This document shows positions 8,593-17,838 of a DNA stretch of 64,000 nt, piece by piece. The position numbers and the translations under genes are program-made. Source of the DNA: an uncultured Actinomycetes bacterium. Its GTDB lineage: Bacteria; Actinomycetota; Acidimicrobiia; Acidimicrobiales; RAAP-2. The first letter of the stretch is position 1, and each line of letters begins with the position of its first letter. The DNA is taken from positions 62,001-126,000 of the forward strand of contig CAIQEU010000038.1 in assembly GCA_903870905.1 (NCBI GenBank), written 5' to 3'. The notes under the pieces were generated by a model. That model was not told the DNA's origin. It did not search any database and saw only the letters and a program-made list of their open reading frames with translations.

Positions 8593-9899
8593 CGAACGAC
8601 CTCTTCTCGGCCCGCGGCGCAGCTGCTCGAGCCGCACGAGGTCCACTCGCTGCACGACTCCGCCCAACGAGCCTCGACGACGTCGTTGGGCAAGAGCACC
8701 TCGTCGCACCGGGTGCGCCGCTTCGTGTGCTCGTCGAAAGTGGTCGCGTGACCTCAGGAATTCTCTGGGGTCCCCCAGGGACGGGGAAGACCACGCTGGC
8801 CCGCCTCGTCGCCAGTGGATCAGGGCAACACTTCGTTCCCCTCTCTGCGGTCACCGCAGGGGTGAAGGACGTCCGTTCGGCGATTGACGAGGCAGAACGC
8901 CGCCTCGGCGAGCACGGCACCGGAACCATTGTGTTCCTCGACGAAGTGCACCGGTTCTCTCGGTCTCAGCAAGATGCGCTCCTCCCTGCGGTTGAAGATG
9001 GGACGATTACCTTCATTGGGGCAACCACCGAGAATCCGTTCTTCTCGATCAACGCCCCGCTCCTCAGCAGGGCGACGCTCTGGCAACTCCGCCCACTCGG
9101 GACCGCGGCGCTTGCCACCTTGTTGGAGCGAGGTGCAGCGACTGAAGGTGTGGTGGTGTCTGCTGCGGTCCGCGACGCCGTGATCTCGCTCGTCGATGGT
9201 GACGCTCGAGCCATGCTCACCACCTTCGAAGTCGCTGCAGCCTTGGCCCATGGTCGCTCGGGCGACGGTGCCGAGGTCACCATGGAGGATCTCCAAGCGG
9301 CGCGCAGTGGCGTACTCCACTTGAGGTCCGCCGATACCCACTACGACCAGGTGTCAGCGATGATCAAGTCCATCCGAGGCTCTGATGTCGATGCCGGGCT
9401 GTACTGGATGGCCCGGCTCCTGCGGTCGGGAGAAGACCCCGTCTTCATCGCTCGCCGCCTCGTGATCTTGGCCTCAGAGGACGTCGGTATGGCAGATCCC
9501 ATGAGCCTCGTGGTGGCCACCGCAGCCGTCGACGCCGTGCGCTTCATTGGACTGCCCGAGGCGCAGCTCACCTTGGCCCAGGCGGTGGTGCACCTCGCCC
9601 TGGCGCCGAAGTCCAACTCGGTAACGGTGGCGATTGGTCGAGCGCTCGCCGATGCAGACCTCCCTGGCCACGAGGTGCCTGCTGAACTCCGTGACGCCCA
9701 CTACCGAGGTGCAGCTGAACTCGGCCACGGTGTGGGCTACCGCTACCCCCACGACGACCCACGTGGGTGGGTGCCGGTCGCCTACCTCCCCGCAGGTCTC
9801 GCTGGTCGTCGCTACTACGAACCGAGCCCTCATGGGGCTGAGCCGCAACGCCAGCGGTGGCGAGCAGAACGTGAGGGAACACCACCGAACGAGCAGTGA
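8589..9899 (+). CDS. rarA: Replication-associated recombination protein A (RarA/MgsA), AAA+ ATPase
   Basis: 436 residues. RarA is a clamp-loader-like AAA+ protein that acts at stalled replication forks. Walker A is GPPGTGKTTLA (about residue 60), Walker B is IVFLDEVHRF, sensor 1 is GATTENPFFSINAPLLSRA, and the C-terminal MgsA domain contains YDQVSAMIKSIRGSD and GLYWMARLL. The GTG at 8589 overlaps the aspS stop and begins TNDLFSARGAAA; an extended frame to 8265 runs through aspS and is not real. The order aspS-rarA-alaS is standard in actinobacteria. Confidence 0.95.
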   Translation: MTNDLFSARGAAARAARGPLAARLRPTSLDDVVGQEHLVAPGAPLRVLVESGRVTSGILWGPPGTGKTTLARLVASGSGQHFVPLSAVTAGVKDVRSAIDEAERRLGEHGTGTIVFLDEVHRFSRSQQDALLPAVEDGTITFIGATTENPFFSINAPLLSRATLWQLRPLGTAALATLLERGAATEGVVVSAAVRDAVISLVDGDARAMLTTFEVAAALAHGRSGDGAEVTMEDLQAARSGVLHLRSADTHYDQVSAMIKSIRGSDVDAGLYWMARLLRSGEDPVFIARRLVILASEDVGMADPMSLVVATAAVDAVRFIGLPEAQLTLAQAVVHLALAPKSNSVTVAIGRALADADLPGHEVPAELRDAHYRGAAELGHGVGYRYPHDDPRGWVPVAYLPAGLAGRRYYEPSPHGAEPQRQRWRAEREGTPPNEQ

Positions 9900-9907
9900 G
9901 TGGCCGG

Positions 9908-9913
9908 TAGGCT
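9908..9913 (+). promoter_or_regulatory. Leaderless promoter -10 (TAGGCT) for alaS
   Basis: GGTAGGCT is followed by the 6-base spacer GTGGGT and then the alaS ATG at 9920. The GTG that touches the hexamer (9914) is in frame, but it lies upstream of any plausible transcription start, so ATG 9920 is the better start. Confidence 0.65.
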
Positions 9914-9919
9914 GTGGGT

Positions 9920-12478
9920 ATGCATGCGCACGAGCTCCGACGGGCATTCACTGACTACTTCGTCGCCAAGGGCCACGTGGAGGTGCCTTCGGCGAGCCTC
10001 ATTCCCCATGATCCGTCGCTGCTGTTCACCATTGCCGGCATGGTGCCGTTCAAGCCGTACTTCACCGGCGACGAGGTCGCTCCGTTCCCTCGGGCAACCT
10101 CGGTGCAACGGTGCATTCGCACCTCAGATATCGACATCATCGGCACCACCCAGCGCCACGGCACCTTCTTCGAGATGCTGGGGAACTTCTCCTTCGGTGA
10201 CTACTTCAAGCCAGAGGCCATCTCAATGGCGTGGGAACTCCTGACCGAGGTCATGGGTCTCGACCCTGATCGCCTCTGGGTCACCGTGCACGAGAGCGAC
10301 ACCGACGCCGCTGACCTGTGGGTGGACCGCTGCGGTGTTTCGCGGGACCGGATTCAGGTCATGGGCGAGGACAACTTCTGGCGCATGGGCGACACGGGGC
10401 CATGTGGTCCGTGTTCAGAGATCTACGTCGACAAGGGACCTGCCTATGGTGCCGACGGAGGTCCTGCCTTCGGTGGTGAGGACCGTTTCGTCGAGATCTG
10501 GAACCTCGTGTTCATGCAGTACATCGCAGAGGCCAACGGCGCCTTCGCCGATCTCCCGAGGAAGAACATCGACACCGGATCCGGACTCGAGCGGGTGCTC
10601 GCCATCCTCCAGGGCGTGGACTCGGTCTTCGACACCGATCTCTTCGCTCCCGTGATGGCTGAGGCGCAGTCGATGACGGGTGCGACCTACGGGGCTTCCG
10701 AGCGAGACGACGTTGCGCTGCGGATTCTCGCCGACCACGGTCGAGCTATGACCATGCTGGTCGGCGACGGCGTGACGCCCTCCAATGAGGGCAGGGGCTA
10801 CGTCCTTCGCCGCCTCATCCGTCGAGCGATGCTGGCGGCTCGTCGCACCGGTGCTGAAGTCGCGGTGACCGAGCGCCTCGCTCGGGTGACCGCAGCCACG
10901 ATGGGTGACGCCCACCCGTTGCTCAACCGAGAGATCGATCGCATTGTCACCGTCCTTGGACGCGAAGAAGAGGGATTCAACCGCACCATTCGCTCAGGGC
11001 TCACCATGCTCCAGGACGACCTCGCCCGGGTTGGATCGGGTGGGACCTTGGACGGTGGGGCAGCGTTCCGCCTGCACGACACCCACGGGTTCCCCGTGGA
11101 GTTGACCGTTGAGCTCGCCAAAGAAGCCGATGTCGCCGTTGACCTCGAGGGATTCAGCGCAGAAATGGCTGCACAGCGCGAGCGGGCGAGGGCTGCAGCT
11201 CGTCAGCCTCGGCGTGCTGATGAGTCGGCCTACCGAGAGTTGCTGGCCAGCGAAGGTCAGACCATCTTCATCGGTCGTTCCGCTGATCGCTACCAAACTG
11301 CGGCCCGAGTGGTGGCGGTGTTCGAGGCTGACGAACACGGCGTCGCTGAGGTGTTCTTGGACCAGACCCCCTTCTACGCTGAAGGTGGTGGACAGGTGGG
11401 CGATACCGGCACCATCGTCACGGCGTCTGGGACCGCCAAGGTGCTCGACACGGTGGCAGCGCTCCCTGGCCTCACTGCACATCGGGTGACCATCGAAGGG
11501 CAACTGCTCGTCGGCGAAGAGGCAATGGCCACCATCGAGGCCGCACGTCGCGATGCGATTCGACGGAACCACACCGCCACCCACCTCCTCCACGCCGCGC
11601 TGCGCTCGGTCCTCGGGGATCACGTCCGCCAGCAAGGTTCGCTCGTCGCCCCCGATCGCCTTCGTTTCGACTTCACCCACGACGCTGCGCTGACGCCCGA
11701 GCAGGTCGATGCCGTCCTCGCCATCGTGAACGGCGATGTCCTCGCCGATGCGTCCGTCGACACCGTCGAGGCCACCAAGGCTGAGGCGGAGCAGATGGGC
11801 GCCGTTGCCTTCTTCGGGGAGAAGTACGGCGAACGAGTTCGGGTCGTCCGTGCTGGGGCCCACAGCCTCGAGTTCTGCGGTGGCACCCACGTCGACTCGC
11901 TCGGGTCGATTGGCACGATCGCACTGCTCAGTGAAGCCTCCATCGGCGCCGGTGTGCGCCGCATCGAGGCGACGACGGGCCTCGTGAGCATTGAACGTGC
12001 TCGCCACGCTGACGACCTCATCAAGCAGGCAGCAGCGGTACTCAAGGCCGAACCTGACCAACTGCTCCCCGCAGTGCAGCGTTCAGCGGATCGCATCAAA
12101 GCGCTGGAGCAGGAACTCGGTGCCCTGCGTCGTGCTGGCCTCGCTGCGCTCGCTACCGATCTCGCTCAAGCCGCCAACGGTGGTGCAGTGGTCGCCCGCT
12201 GCGATGGCTACGCCAACGATGACCTGCGGACCCTCGTTCAAGAACTCCGCCAACGCGGCGTCGCTGTTGCGGTCATCGTCGCCGAGACGGGCGATGGCAA
12301 GGTTGCGCTCGCAGTGGCGAGTGATGGAAGCGTCGACGCTGGAGCGCTCTGCAAGGAGCTCGCTGGCATCGTGGGTGGCGGCGGTGGCGGGTCGAAGGAC
12401 CTGGCAGTCGCTGGTGGGCGCAACGTCGCCGCCATTCCCGACGTGCTCACTCGAGCGACGACGCTGCTCGGTTCATGA
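9920..12478 (+). CDS. alaS: Alanine-tRNA ligase
   Basis: 852 residues. It charges tRNA-Ala and clears mischarged Ser and Gly. The aminoacylation domain begins LRRAFTDYFVAKGHVEVPSA. The editing domain carries the zinc-binding sets HTATHLLHA and CGGTHVDSLG. The C-Ala domain ends with the glycine run GGGGGGSKDLAVAGG. I took ATG 9920 because a TAGGCT hexamer sits exactly where a leaderless promoter would need it. The end overlaps the ruvX ATG by 4 bases. Confidence 0.97.
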   Translation: MHAHELRRAFTDYFVAKGHVEVPSASLIPHDPSLLFTIAGMVPFKPYFTGDEVAPFPRATSVQRCIRTSDIDIIGTTQRHGTFFEMLGNFSFGDYFKPEAISMAWELLTEVMGLDPDRLWVTVHESDTDAADLWVDRCGVSRDRIQVMGEDNFWRMGDTGPCGPCSEIYVDKGPAYGADGGPAFGGEDRFVEIWNLVFMQYIAEANGAFADLPRKNIDTGSGLERVLAILQGVDSVFDTDLFAPVMAEAQSMTGATYGASERDDVALRILADHGRAMTMLVGDGVTPSNEGRGYVLRRLIRRAMLAARRTGAEVAVTERLARVTAATMGDAHPLLNREIDRIVTVLGREEEGFNRTIRSGLTMLQDDLARVGSGGTLDGGAAFRLHDTHGFPVELTVELAKEADVAVDLEGFSAEMAAQRERARAAARQPRRADESAYRELLASEGQTIFIGRSADRYQTAARVVAVFEADEHGVAEVFLDQTPFYAEGGGQVGDTGTIVTASGTAKVLDTVAALPGLTAHRVTIEGQLLVGEEAMATIEAARRDAIRRNHTATHLLHAALRSVLGDHVRQQGSLVAPDRLRFDFTHDAALTPEQVDAVLAIVNGDVLADASVDTVEATKAEAEQMGAVAFFGEKYGERVRVVRAGAHSLEFCGGTHVDSLGSIGTIALLSEASIGAGVRRIEATTGLVSIERARHADDLIKQAAAVLKAEPDQLLPAVQRSADRIKALEQELGALRRAGLAALATDLAQAANGGAVVARCDGYANDDLRTLVQELRQRGVAVAVIVAETGDGKVALAVASDGSVDAGALCKELAGIVGGGGGGSKDLAVAGGRNVAAIPDVLTRATTLLGS

Positions 12479-12915
12479 CGATGGTGGGCGAGATGGCAGG
12501 CCGTGTGCTCGCCATTGACCCTGGTGCCGTGCGCATTGGGGTAGCGGTGTCGAACACTGCCCAAACCATGGCGTTCCCCCGTCCGGTCGTACTCGCTGGC
12601 AGCGACGCGTTGCAGCGGCTGGTGGCGATGGTTGATGAGGAAGAGGTGGTGGCCGTGGTGATCGGGCTGCCGAGAACCCTCACGGGTGGCGAGGGTGCAT
12701 CTGCGGCAATGGCTCGTGGCCTCGCTGACGAACTCCGTGCTGCGTTGGAGCACCGCGCGGTTGCGGTCGAGCTCGTTGATGAGCGCTTCACGACCGTCCA
12801 GGCATCGGCAGCACTTCGAGCAGCGGGGTCGTCTGCGAAACAGCAGAAAGGGGCGATCGATTCTGCGGCAGCAGCCGTGCTCCTCCAGAGCGTGCTCGAC
12901 GGGAGGACGCCGTGA
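12475..12915 (+). CDS. ruvX: Putative Holliday junction resolvase / pre-16S rRNA nuclease YqgF (RuvX)
   Basis: 146 residues with an RNase H-like fold of the YqgF family. Family members process the 5' end of 16S rRNA and have been proposed as Holliday junction resolvases. Visible motifs are VLAIDPGAVRIGVAVS (first catalytic Asp), VIGLPRTLTGGEG, and ELVDERFTT with the third acidic residue; the C-terminus has the expected KGAIDSAAAAVLLQ. It overlaps alaS by 4 bases upstream and mltG by 4 downstream, the classic alaS-ruvX-mltG-aroE order. Two further in-frame ATGs (12481, 12493) make the exact start uncertain. Confidence 0.93.
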   Translation: MTMVGEMAGRVLAIDPGAVRIGVAVSNTAQTMAFPRPVVLAGSDALQRLVAMVDEEEVVAVVIGLPRTLTGGEGASAAMARGLADELRAALEHRAVAVELVDERFTTVQASAALRAAGSSAKQQKGAIDSAAAAVLLQSVLDGRTP

Positions 12916-14036
12916 GTGACACCACGTCGTTCCATGACGACCACGGTGGCCAGGAAGACCCAGCGTCCTCGCTGCACCCCGACCCTCCCCGACGATCCGT
13001 TCGAGCCGCTCGTCGTCGCCAGCAGATCCGTCGTCGACGCATCGTGCTGTCGAGCATCCTCGGGCTCTTCGTGCTCGCCGGGCTCTACCTCTGGAACGCC
13101 GTCGATCCGTTCGGCGGACCAGGTGCACCCCGGGTGATCGTCGTGAGCGAAGGCGAGTCCACCGGTGCGGTGATCGCAGCGATGTCGAAGGCCGGCATCA
13201 TCAGTTCTCCGACGCTGTATCGACTCGACTTGCTCGTTGAGGGGACACCACTCATTCAGCCGGGTGCCTACCAGTTCCACCAATCCTCAAGCTTCGCTGC
13301 AGCCACCGCAATCCTGCGGAGCGGCCCGAACGTGACCGAAGTGCTCGTTCGACCAGGAAATACCCTGCAGGAGATCGCGACGCAATTGGGCTCGTCGCTC
13401 GATTACCAACTCCCCGCCACTTTCAGCGCCGACTTCGTCAAGGCTGAGCTCGACGGTTCGGTGACCTCGCCGTTCCAGTCGCATCCTCGAGCATCACTCG
13501 AAGGGCTGATCGCTCCGGGTTCCTACGTTGTCCCACCAACGATGTCGGCGCGAACGCTCCTCCAAGAAATGGTCGATGCCTTCACGGCCGAGGCCGCTGC
13601 CCACGGCCTCACGCCATCGACCGTTGTCGAGGGTCACCCAGCCAGAGACCTCGTCACCATCGCCTCCATTGTGGAGAAGGAGGGCTACTACCCGGTCAAC
13701 ATGCCAAAGGTTGCCCGGGTGATCTACAACCGCCTGGCCGTCCACTCGGTGCTCCAGATGGATTCCACTGTCCTCTACGCCCTCGGGCAAGACGGTGGCG
13801 TTGTGACGCACGCGATGTTGGAGAACCCCACGCCCTACAACACCTACCTCCACGCTGGCCTCACGCCGACGCCGATCTGTGCGTTCTCGGTCGCAGCGCT
13901 GGTCGCCACCGTGGACCCACCTCCCGGCCCGTGGCGGTACTTCACCTTGGTGGATAAGGCGGGCCACTTGGCCTTCGCCACGACCTTCGCCGAGCAGCTC
14001 CGCAACGAGGCCATCGGCGCACGGAACGGGATCTGA
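12912..14036 (+). CDS. mltG: Endolytic murein transglycosylase MltG
   Basis: 374 residues. MltG cuts nascent peptidoglycan strands at the outer face of the membrane and so sets glycan length. A basic cytoplasmic N-terminus of about 45 residues (RRRQQIRRRR) precedes one membrane helix (about 45-65), a LysM-like region, and the YceG catalytic domain. The catalytic Glu lies in ASIVEKEG, and the conserved YNRLAVHSVLQMDSTVLYAL and PYNTYLHAGLTPTPI follow. The GTG start overlaps the ruvX stop. It lies just upstream of aroE and rodA, so two elongation-related wall genes sit together. Confidence 0.95.
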   Translation: MSDTTSFHDDHGGQEDPASSLHPDPPRRSVRAARRRQQIRRRRIVLSSILGLFVLAGLYLWNAVDPFGGPGAPRVIVVSEGESTGAVIAAMSKAGIISSPTLYRLDLLVEGTPLIQPGAYQFHQSSSFAAATAILRSGPNVTEVLVRPGNTLQEIATQLGSSLDYQLPATFSADFVKAELDGSVTSPFQSHPRASLEGLIAPGSYVVPPTMSARTLLQEMVDAFTAEAAAHGLTPSTVVEGHPARDLVTIASIVEKEGYYPVNMPKVARVIYNRLAVHSVLQMDSTVLYALGQDGGVVTHAMLENPTPYNTYLHAGLTPTPICAFSVAALVATVDPPPGPWRYFTLVDKAGHLAFATTFAEQLRNEAIGARNGI

Positions 14037-14037
14037 C

Positions 14038-14883
14038 GTGGCCGCTGGTGCCACCCGGTTGGCCGGGGTGATCGGTTGGCCGGTCGCCCACTCACTCTCT
14101 CCCGCACTCCACCAAGCCGCCTTCGACGCTGCTGGGTTTGATGCGGTGTCGGTTGCGCTACCCGTTGAAGCTCCCGCGCTGCCGCAGGCACTCGCGAGTC
14201 TGGCGGCAATGGATGCGCTCGGGGTCTCGGTCACCATGCCTCACAAGCACGCAGTTGCCGCACTGGCAACCTCGGTTGATCCACTCGTGCAACGGCTCGG
14301 TGCAGCGAACTGCCTGACCTTCACCGAAGGAGCGATCCACGCAACCTCCACCGATGGACGGGGGTTCCTCGACGCGCTCCTCGACGTCGCTGCATTCGAA
14401 CCACAGGGCCAGCGCTGCGTGGTCCTCGGTGCTGGGGGAGCGGCGGTCGCGATCGCAGTGGCGCTGGCCGATGCTGGGGCAAGCGTGCAGATCGTGGCGA
14501 GGAATCAGCGGGCGGCAGCGGATCTCGTTCAGCTGAGTGGTGGCGACAGCATGCTGGCAACGATGGCGGACGTGGCTGGTGCTGCGCTCATCGTCAACGC
14601 CACGCCGCTCGGAATGGAGGGTACGGCGTTTGCGCACGACCTCGCCATTGATGACCCGAGTGTGCTGCACGCAGGCCAAGTGGTCTTCGACACGATCTAC
14701 CATCCACGCCGCACGCCACTGCTCGCCGCTGCCGCAGCAGTCGGCGCCCAAACCATTGGCGGCCTTTCCATGTTGGTCCATCAAGCCCGGCACCAGCTCG
14801 AAGGGTGGCTGGGCTCTCCCGTCGACGTGGAAGTACTGTGGGAGGCAGTAGGAGGACGCCAACGAGAGGGTGCGACGTGGTAA
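14038..14883 (+). CDS. aroE: Shikimate dehydrogenase (NADP+)
   Basis: 281 residues. It reduces 3-dehydroshikimate to shikimate, the fourth step of the shikimate pathway that feeds chorismate to trpE and menF elsewhere in this window. GVIGWPVAHSLSPALHQAAF contains the substrate-binding serines, VTMPHKHAV the catalytic lysine, STDGRGFLDAL the aspartate, and VVLGAGGAAVAIAVAL the nucleotide-binding loop. The GTG at 14038 follows the mltG stop by one base and starts right before the conserved N-terminus. The end overlaps the next gene by 7 bases. Confidence 0.95.
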   Translation: MAAGATRLAGVIGWPVAHSLSPALHQAAFDAAGFDAVSVALPVEAPALPQALASLAAMDALGVSVTMPHKHAVAALATSVDPLVQRLGAANCLTFTEGAIHATSTDGRGFLDALLDVAAFEPQGQRCVVLGAGGAAVAIAVALADAGASVQIVARNQRAAADLVQLSGGDSMLATMADVAGAALIVNATPLGMEGTAFAHDLAIDDPSVLHAGQVVFDTIYHPRRTPLLAAAAAVGAQTIGGLSMLVHQARHQLEGWLGSPVDVEVLWEAVGGRQREGATW

Positions 14884-15974
14884 CCGCCAGTATCGACCGG
14901 TTCCAGCAGCGCATCCTCGGCTACGACCTCTGGCTCCTCGTCGCTCCGGCTATGGCTTCGGCCATCGGCATCGTCATGGTCTACACCGCAGGCCAGAACT
15001 CCATGCACTACGCCAGCCGACAGCTGCTGTTCAGCGTGCTCGGTTTGGTAGCGATGGCGATCTTCGCCTCGGTCGACTACCACCGCTTGGAACAGGCGGC
15101 GACACCTGCCTACGTGGCACTCCTCGCCGGTCTCGTCCTCATCATGATCCCCGGTGTTGGTTCCTCACAGCTCGGTGCAACCCGGTGGTTCGCAGTAGGA
15201 CCGTTGCTCATCCAGCCGAGTGAGTTCGCCGTCCTCGGCATCATCTTGGCGATATCGACCTACTGCGCTCGCCGTCCCGATGGGTTGACCTGGCGGGACC
15301 TGTCTCGAGTGCTCCTCATGACGGGGATTCCCATGGGGCTCATCTTCATCCAGCCAGATTTCGGCACCGCAGCCATTGTCTTCGTTACCTTGTTCGTGAT
15401 GCTCGTCGGTGCTGGAGTGCCCTTGCGGGTCCTCCTCGGCTTAGCGCTCGCCACGGTGCTCGCCGTAGTCGCCGCCTTCCAGTTCCATCTCGTCAAGTCC
15501 TACCAAGTCGCCCGAATCACCGCGTTCTTGCACCCGAACTCGGCCGATAACTACAACACCCTCCACTCCATGACCGCCATTGGTGCGGGCGGACTCTTCG
15601 GTGCGGGTATTGGTCATGGAGCAGAAACCACGCTGGGCTTCGTGCCCTCCCAGCTCACCGATTTCATCTTCTCGGCAATTGGTGAGCAACTCGGATTCAT
15701 TGGCTCGGTGGCCATGCTCGTGCTCCTCGGATCCATTGCCTGGCGGGTCCTCGTGATCGGTCTCGGTGCCCGTGACGTGTTCGGACGAGTCCTGTGCTCG
15801 GGAATCTTCGCCTTCATGGCCTTCTCGACCTTCGAGAACGTCGGCATGGGGCTCGGGATCATGCCGGTGGCGGGCATTCCGCTGCCGTTCATTAGCTACG
15901 GCGGTTCGGCCATGATCTGCTTCTACGCTGCCTGTGGCATTGCGTTATCGATTTCAAGGAGACGGGGACGATGA
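14877..15974 (+). CDS. rodA: SEDS peptidoglycan glycosyltransferase RodA
   Basis: 365 residues with about ten membrane helices. SEDS proteins polymerise lipid II, with a class B PBP as partner. RodA-type features are FIQPDFGTAAIV in the catalytic loop region, YQVARITAFLHPNSADNYNT, the IGAGGLFGAGIG repeat, LTDFIFSAIGEQLGFIG, and PLPFISYGGS near the end. The GTG at 14877 lies inside the aroE end and is preceded by a GAGAGGG stretch. No pbp2 or mreBCD gene adjoins it, so its PBP partner must lie elsewhere. Assignment as RodA rather than FtsW rests on motif similarity only. Confidence 0.88.
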   Translation: MVTASIDRFQQRILGYDLWLLVAPAMASAIGIVMVYTAGQNSMHYASRQLLFSVLGLVAMAIFASVDYHRLEQAATPAYVALLAGLVLIMIPGVGSSQLGATRWFAVGPLLIQPSEFAVLGIILAISTYCARRPDGLTWRDLSRVLLMTGIPMGLIFIQPDFGTAAIVFVTLFVMLVGAGVPLRVLLGLALATVLAVVAAFQFHLVKSYQVARITAFLHPNSADNYNTLHSMTAIGAGGLFGAGIGHGAETTLGFVPSQLTDFIFSAIGEQLGFIGSVAMLVLLGSIAWRVLVIGLGARDVFGRVLCSGIFAFMAFSTFENVGMGLGIMPVAGIPLPFISYGGSAMICFYAACGIALSISRRRGR

Positions 15975-16414
15975 CGGACGAATCGAACGAGGCAGGAGCC
16001 ACCGACGGTCAGTTCCCGACCTTCATCGTCTGCACGGTGGGGTCGGTCACGGTTGATCTCCCCGAGACCTTCGCTCGCGTCAACCTCCACGAGGCTGACC
16101 TTCCGTTTCGAGGATTGGCCATCCCGGTGGCGATCGCCGATGCCGCAGCGATGACGGCAGTGGTGTCGGAACGTCCAGCGCCCCGTCCATCGAGTCAGGA
16201 TCTCCTCGCCACCGTGCTCCAGCGCCACACGATCGACGTCGTGGCGGCCCGGATCACGAGCGAAGCGGGCGGTATCTACTTCGCTGAACTCGACCTCGTC
16301 GGGCCGAAGGGACGTATCGTCCTCGAGTGTCGTCCAACCGATGCAATCAACGCGGCGCTGCGGCACCCCGGCGGCGCCCCAATCCTCGTCGAGGAGTCGT
16401 TGCTCGGGGTGTGA
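15971..16414 (+). CDS. Bifunctional nuclease (BFN/DUF151) domain protein
   Basis: 147 residues, a single BFN domain. Family members occur widely in actinobacteria, and nuclease activity has been reported for the plant homologue; the bacterial role is not settled. The core is visible as GLAIPVAIADAAAMT, the region HTIDVVAARITSEAGGIYFAELDLV, and the closing RPTDAINAALRHPGGAPILVEESLL. Its ATG overlaps the rodA stop by 4 bases. The last 68 bases overlap the 3' end of the convergent SEDS gene, so both proteins share coding sequence on opposite strands. Confidence 0.85.
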   Translation: MTDESNEAGATDGQFPTFIVCTVGSVTVDLPETFARVNLHEADLPFRGLAIPVAIADAAAMTAVVSERPAPRPSSQDLLATVLQRHTIDVVAARITSEAGGIYFAELDLVGPKGRIVLECRPTDAINAALRHPGGAPILVEESLLGV

Positions 16415-17831
16415 ACGCCGTGCCGGCGGCTTGCCGTTCGCGTTCGGTGAGCGGCGGCACGCCAGGTTCTTCATCGGAGATCCGCATCAAGATACCGGTC
16501 AAGATGTAGTTGGCCATGAGCGTCGATCCGCCGTAGGCGACGAAGGGCAGCTCCACACCGGTGAGGGGGAGCAAGCGGGTCACCCCGGCCATGATGAAGA
16601 ACGCTTGGAGGCCAACGATCAAGGTCATGGCGGTTGCTGCCAAGCGACTGTAGGCAGAACGAGCTCGCTGGGCGGTGCGCAGGCCGGCGCCGACGTAGAG
16701 CACGAAGCAGATCACGATGACCGATGCGCCGATGAGGCCGAGTTCTTCACCAATGGAGGAGAAGATCATGTCGGTGGTGATGTCGGTGACATAGCGGCCA
16801 GAGAGTCCCTGGCCGAGTCCGGTGCCCGCGACGCCACCGGCCGAGAGCGAGAACCACCCTTGGACGAGTTGGCGACCGCTGCCTTGGATGAGGTTCGGCG
16901 ACCATGGGTTGAGCCAGACCGAGACGCGAGCGCTCACGTGGGGGAACAGGTGGGTGGCGACGTAGGCACCAGCGGCGAAGAGGCCGAAGCCGAAGACGAG
17001 GTAGGTGGCTCGACCTGTCGTGACCCACAGCAGGGCGATGAAGACAGAGAAGACGAGTAGGGCGAATCCAATGTCGTTCTCCCCACCAATCACGACCATT
17101 GCGAGTCCCCACACCGCCACGATGGGGAGGAGTGGCCTCGGGTCGAGGACCAACCGATTGCCAATGCGTGCTGTGGGAATGGACAAGATGTCCCGGTTCT
17201 CCGCGAAGTAGGACGCGAAGAAGAGGCACAGCAGGATCTTGGCGAACTCGATGGGCTGCACCGAGAAACCGCCAATGTTGAGCCACAGGCGAGCGCCGTT
17301 CACGTTCTCCCCAATCCCCGGGATGAGGGGCGAGAGCATCAAGACAATGGCGAGGAGGAGCGCCGTCGATCGGAGTCGGTCGAGGTCGCGTGATCGGCGA
17401 ACGAAGAGCAAGGTGGCGACGTAGAGCACGATGCCGACTGCGGTCCACACCGCTTGCAGCACGGCACGGTTGTGCCCGAGCGCTCCCGACAGCGGCCACC
17501 ATCGAAGGATCACGATGAAGCCAATGCCGTTGAGGAGGGTAATGACTGGGAGGAACACGGGGTTGGCGCGGGGTGCGAGCCAGCGGGTGGCGCCGTGGAG
17601 GATGAGTGACGCACCGACCACCGAGAGAACCATGGGCATCCACGACGTCGGTGCGTGGTTGGTGACGCTGACCCGCAAGGTCCACCACAGCGCCAGCACG
17701 ATCGCATCGACCATCGCGAGCATTCCCAACTCGGCGCGACGCCGAGGCTTCTTCCCGCGGGGCCACGGGGGCAGCAGGCTCGATCGCTCGAACGTCGGGG
17801 GCGATCCCATGGGCGTTCGCGTGGTCGTCAC
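16347..17831 (-). CDS. SEDS family peptidoglycan polymerase (FtsW/RodA/SpoVE), long actinobacterial type
   Basis: 494 residues, a second SEDS protein with about 12 membrane helices and a basic cytoplasmic N-terminus of about 35 residues. It resembles the pbpA-linked actinobacterial type (Rv0017c-like): PVITLLNGIGFIVILRW, WLNIGGFSVQPIEFAKI, and GGENDIGFALLVF in place of the QPDFGT loop. IFSSIGEELGLIGA and ELPFVAYGGSTLMANYILTG follow. It starts with a GTG 7 bases after a TACGCT hexamer, so it is probably leaderless. The last 22 codons are antisense to the BFN gene. Whether it serves division or elongation cannot be told; no ftsZ, pbpA or pknAB lies near. Confidence 0.88.
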   Translation of the reverse strand: MTTTRTPMGSPPTFERSSLLPPWPRGKKPRRRAELGMLAMVDAIVLALWWTLRVSVTNHAPTSWMPMVLSVVGASLILHGATRWLAPRANPVFLPVITLLNGIGFIVILRWWPLSGALGHNRAVLQAVWTAVGIVLYVATLLFVRRSRDLDRLRSTALLLAIVLMLSPLIPGIGENVNGARLWLNIGGFSVQPIEFAKILLCLFFASYFAENRDILSIPTARIGNRLVLDPRPLLPIVAVWGLAMVVIGGENDIGFALLVFSVFIALLWVTTGRATYLVFGFGLFAAGAYVATHLFPHVSARVSVWLNPWSPNLIQGSGRQLVQGWFSLSAGGVAGTGLGQGLSGRYVTDITTDMIFSSIGEELGLIGASVIVICFVLYVGAGLRTAQRARSAYSRLAATAMTLIVGLQAFFIMAGVTRLLPLTGVELPFVAYGGSTLMANYILTGILMRISDEEPGVPPLTERERQAAGTAFTPRATTPRRGLGRRRGAAAPR

Positions 17832-17838
17832 ACACCTG

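Noticed and set aside
9914-9919. GTG at 9914 as the alaS start
   Set aside because: It directly abuts the TAGGCT hexamer and would lie upstream of the expected transcription start; ATG 9920 fits the common 6-base spacing.
16341-17060. Plus-strand frame opposite the SEDS gene
   Set aside because: Its translation is glycine-, glutamate- and aspartate-rich without domains, a shadow of hydrophobic codons on the other strand.
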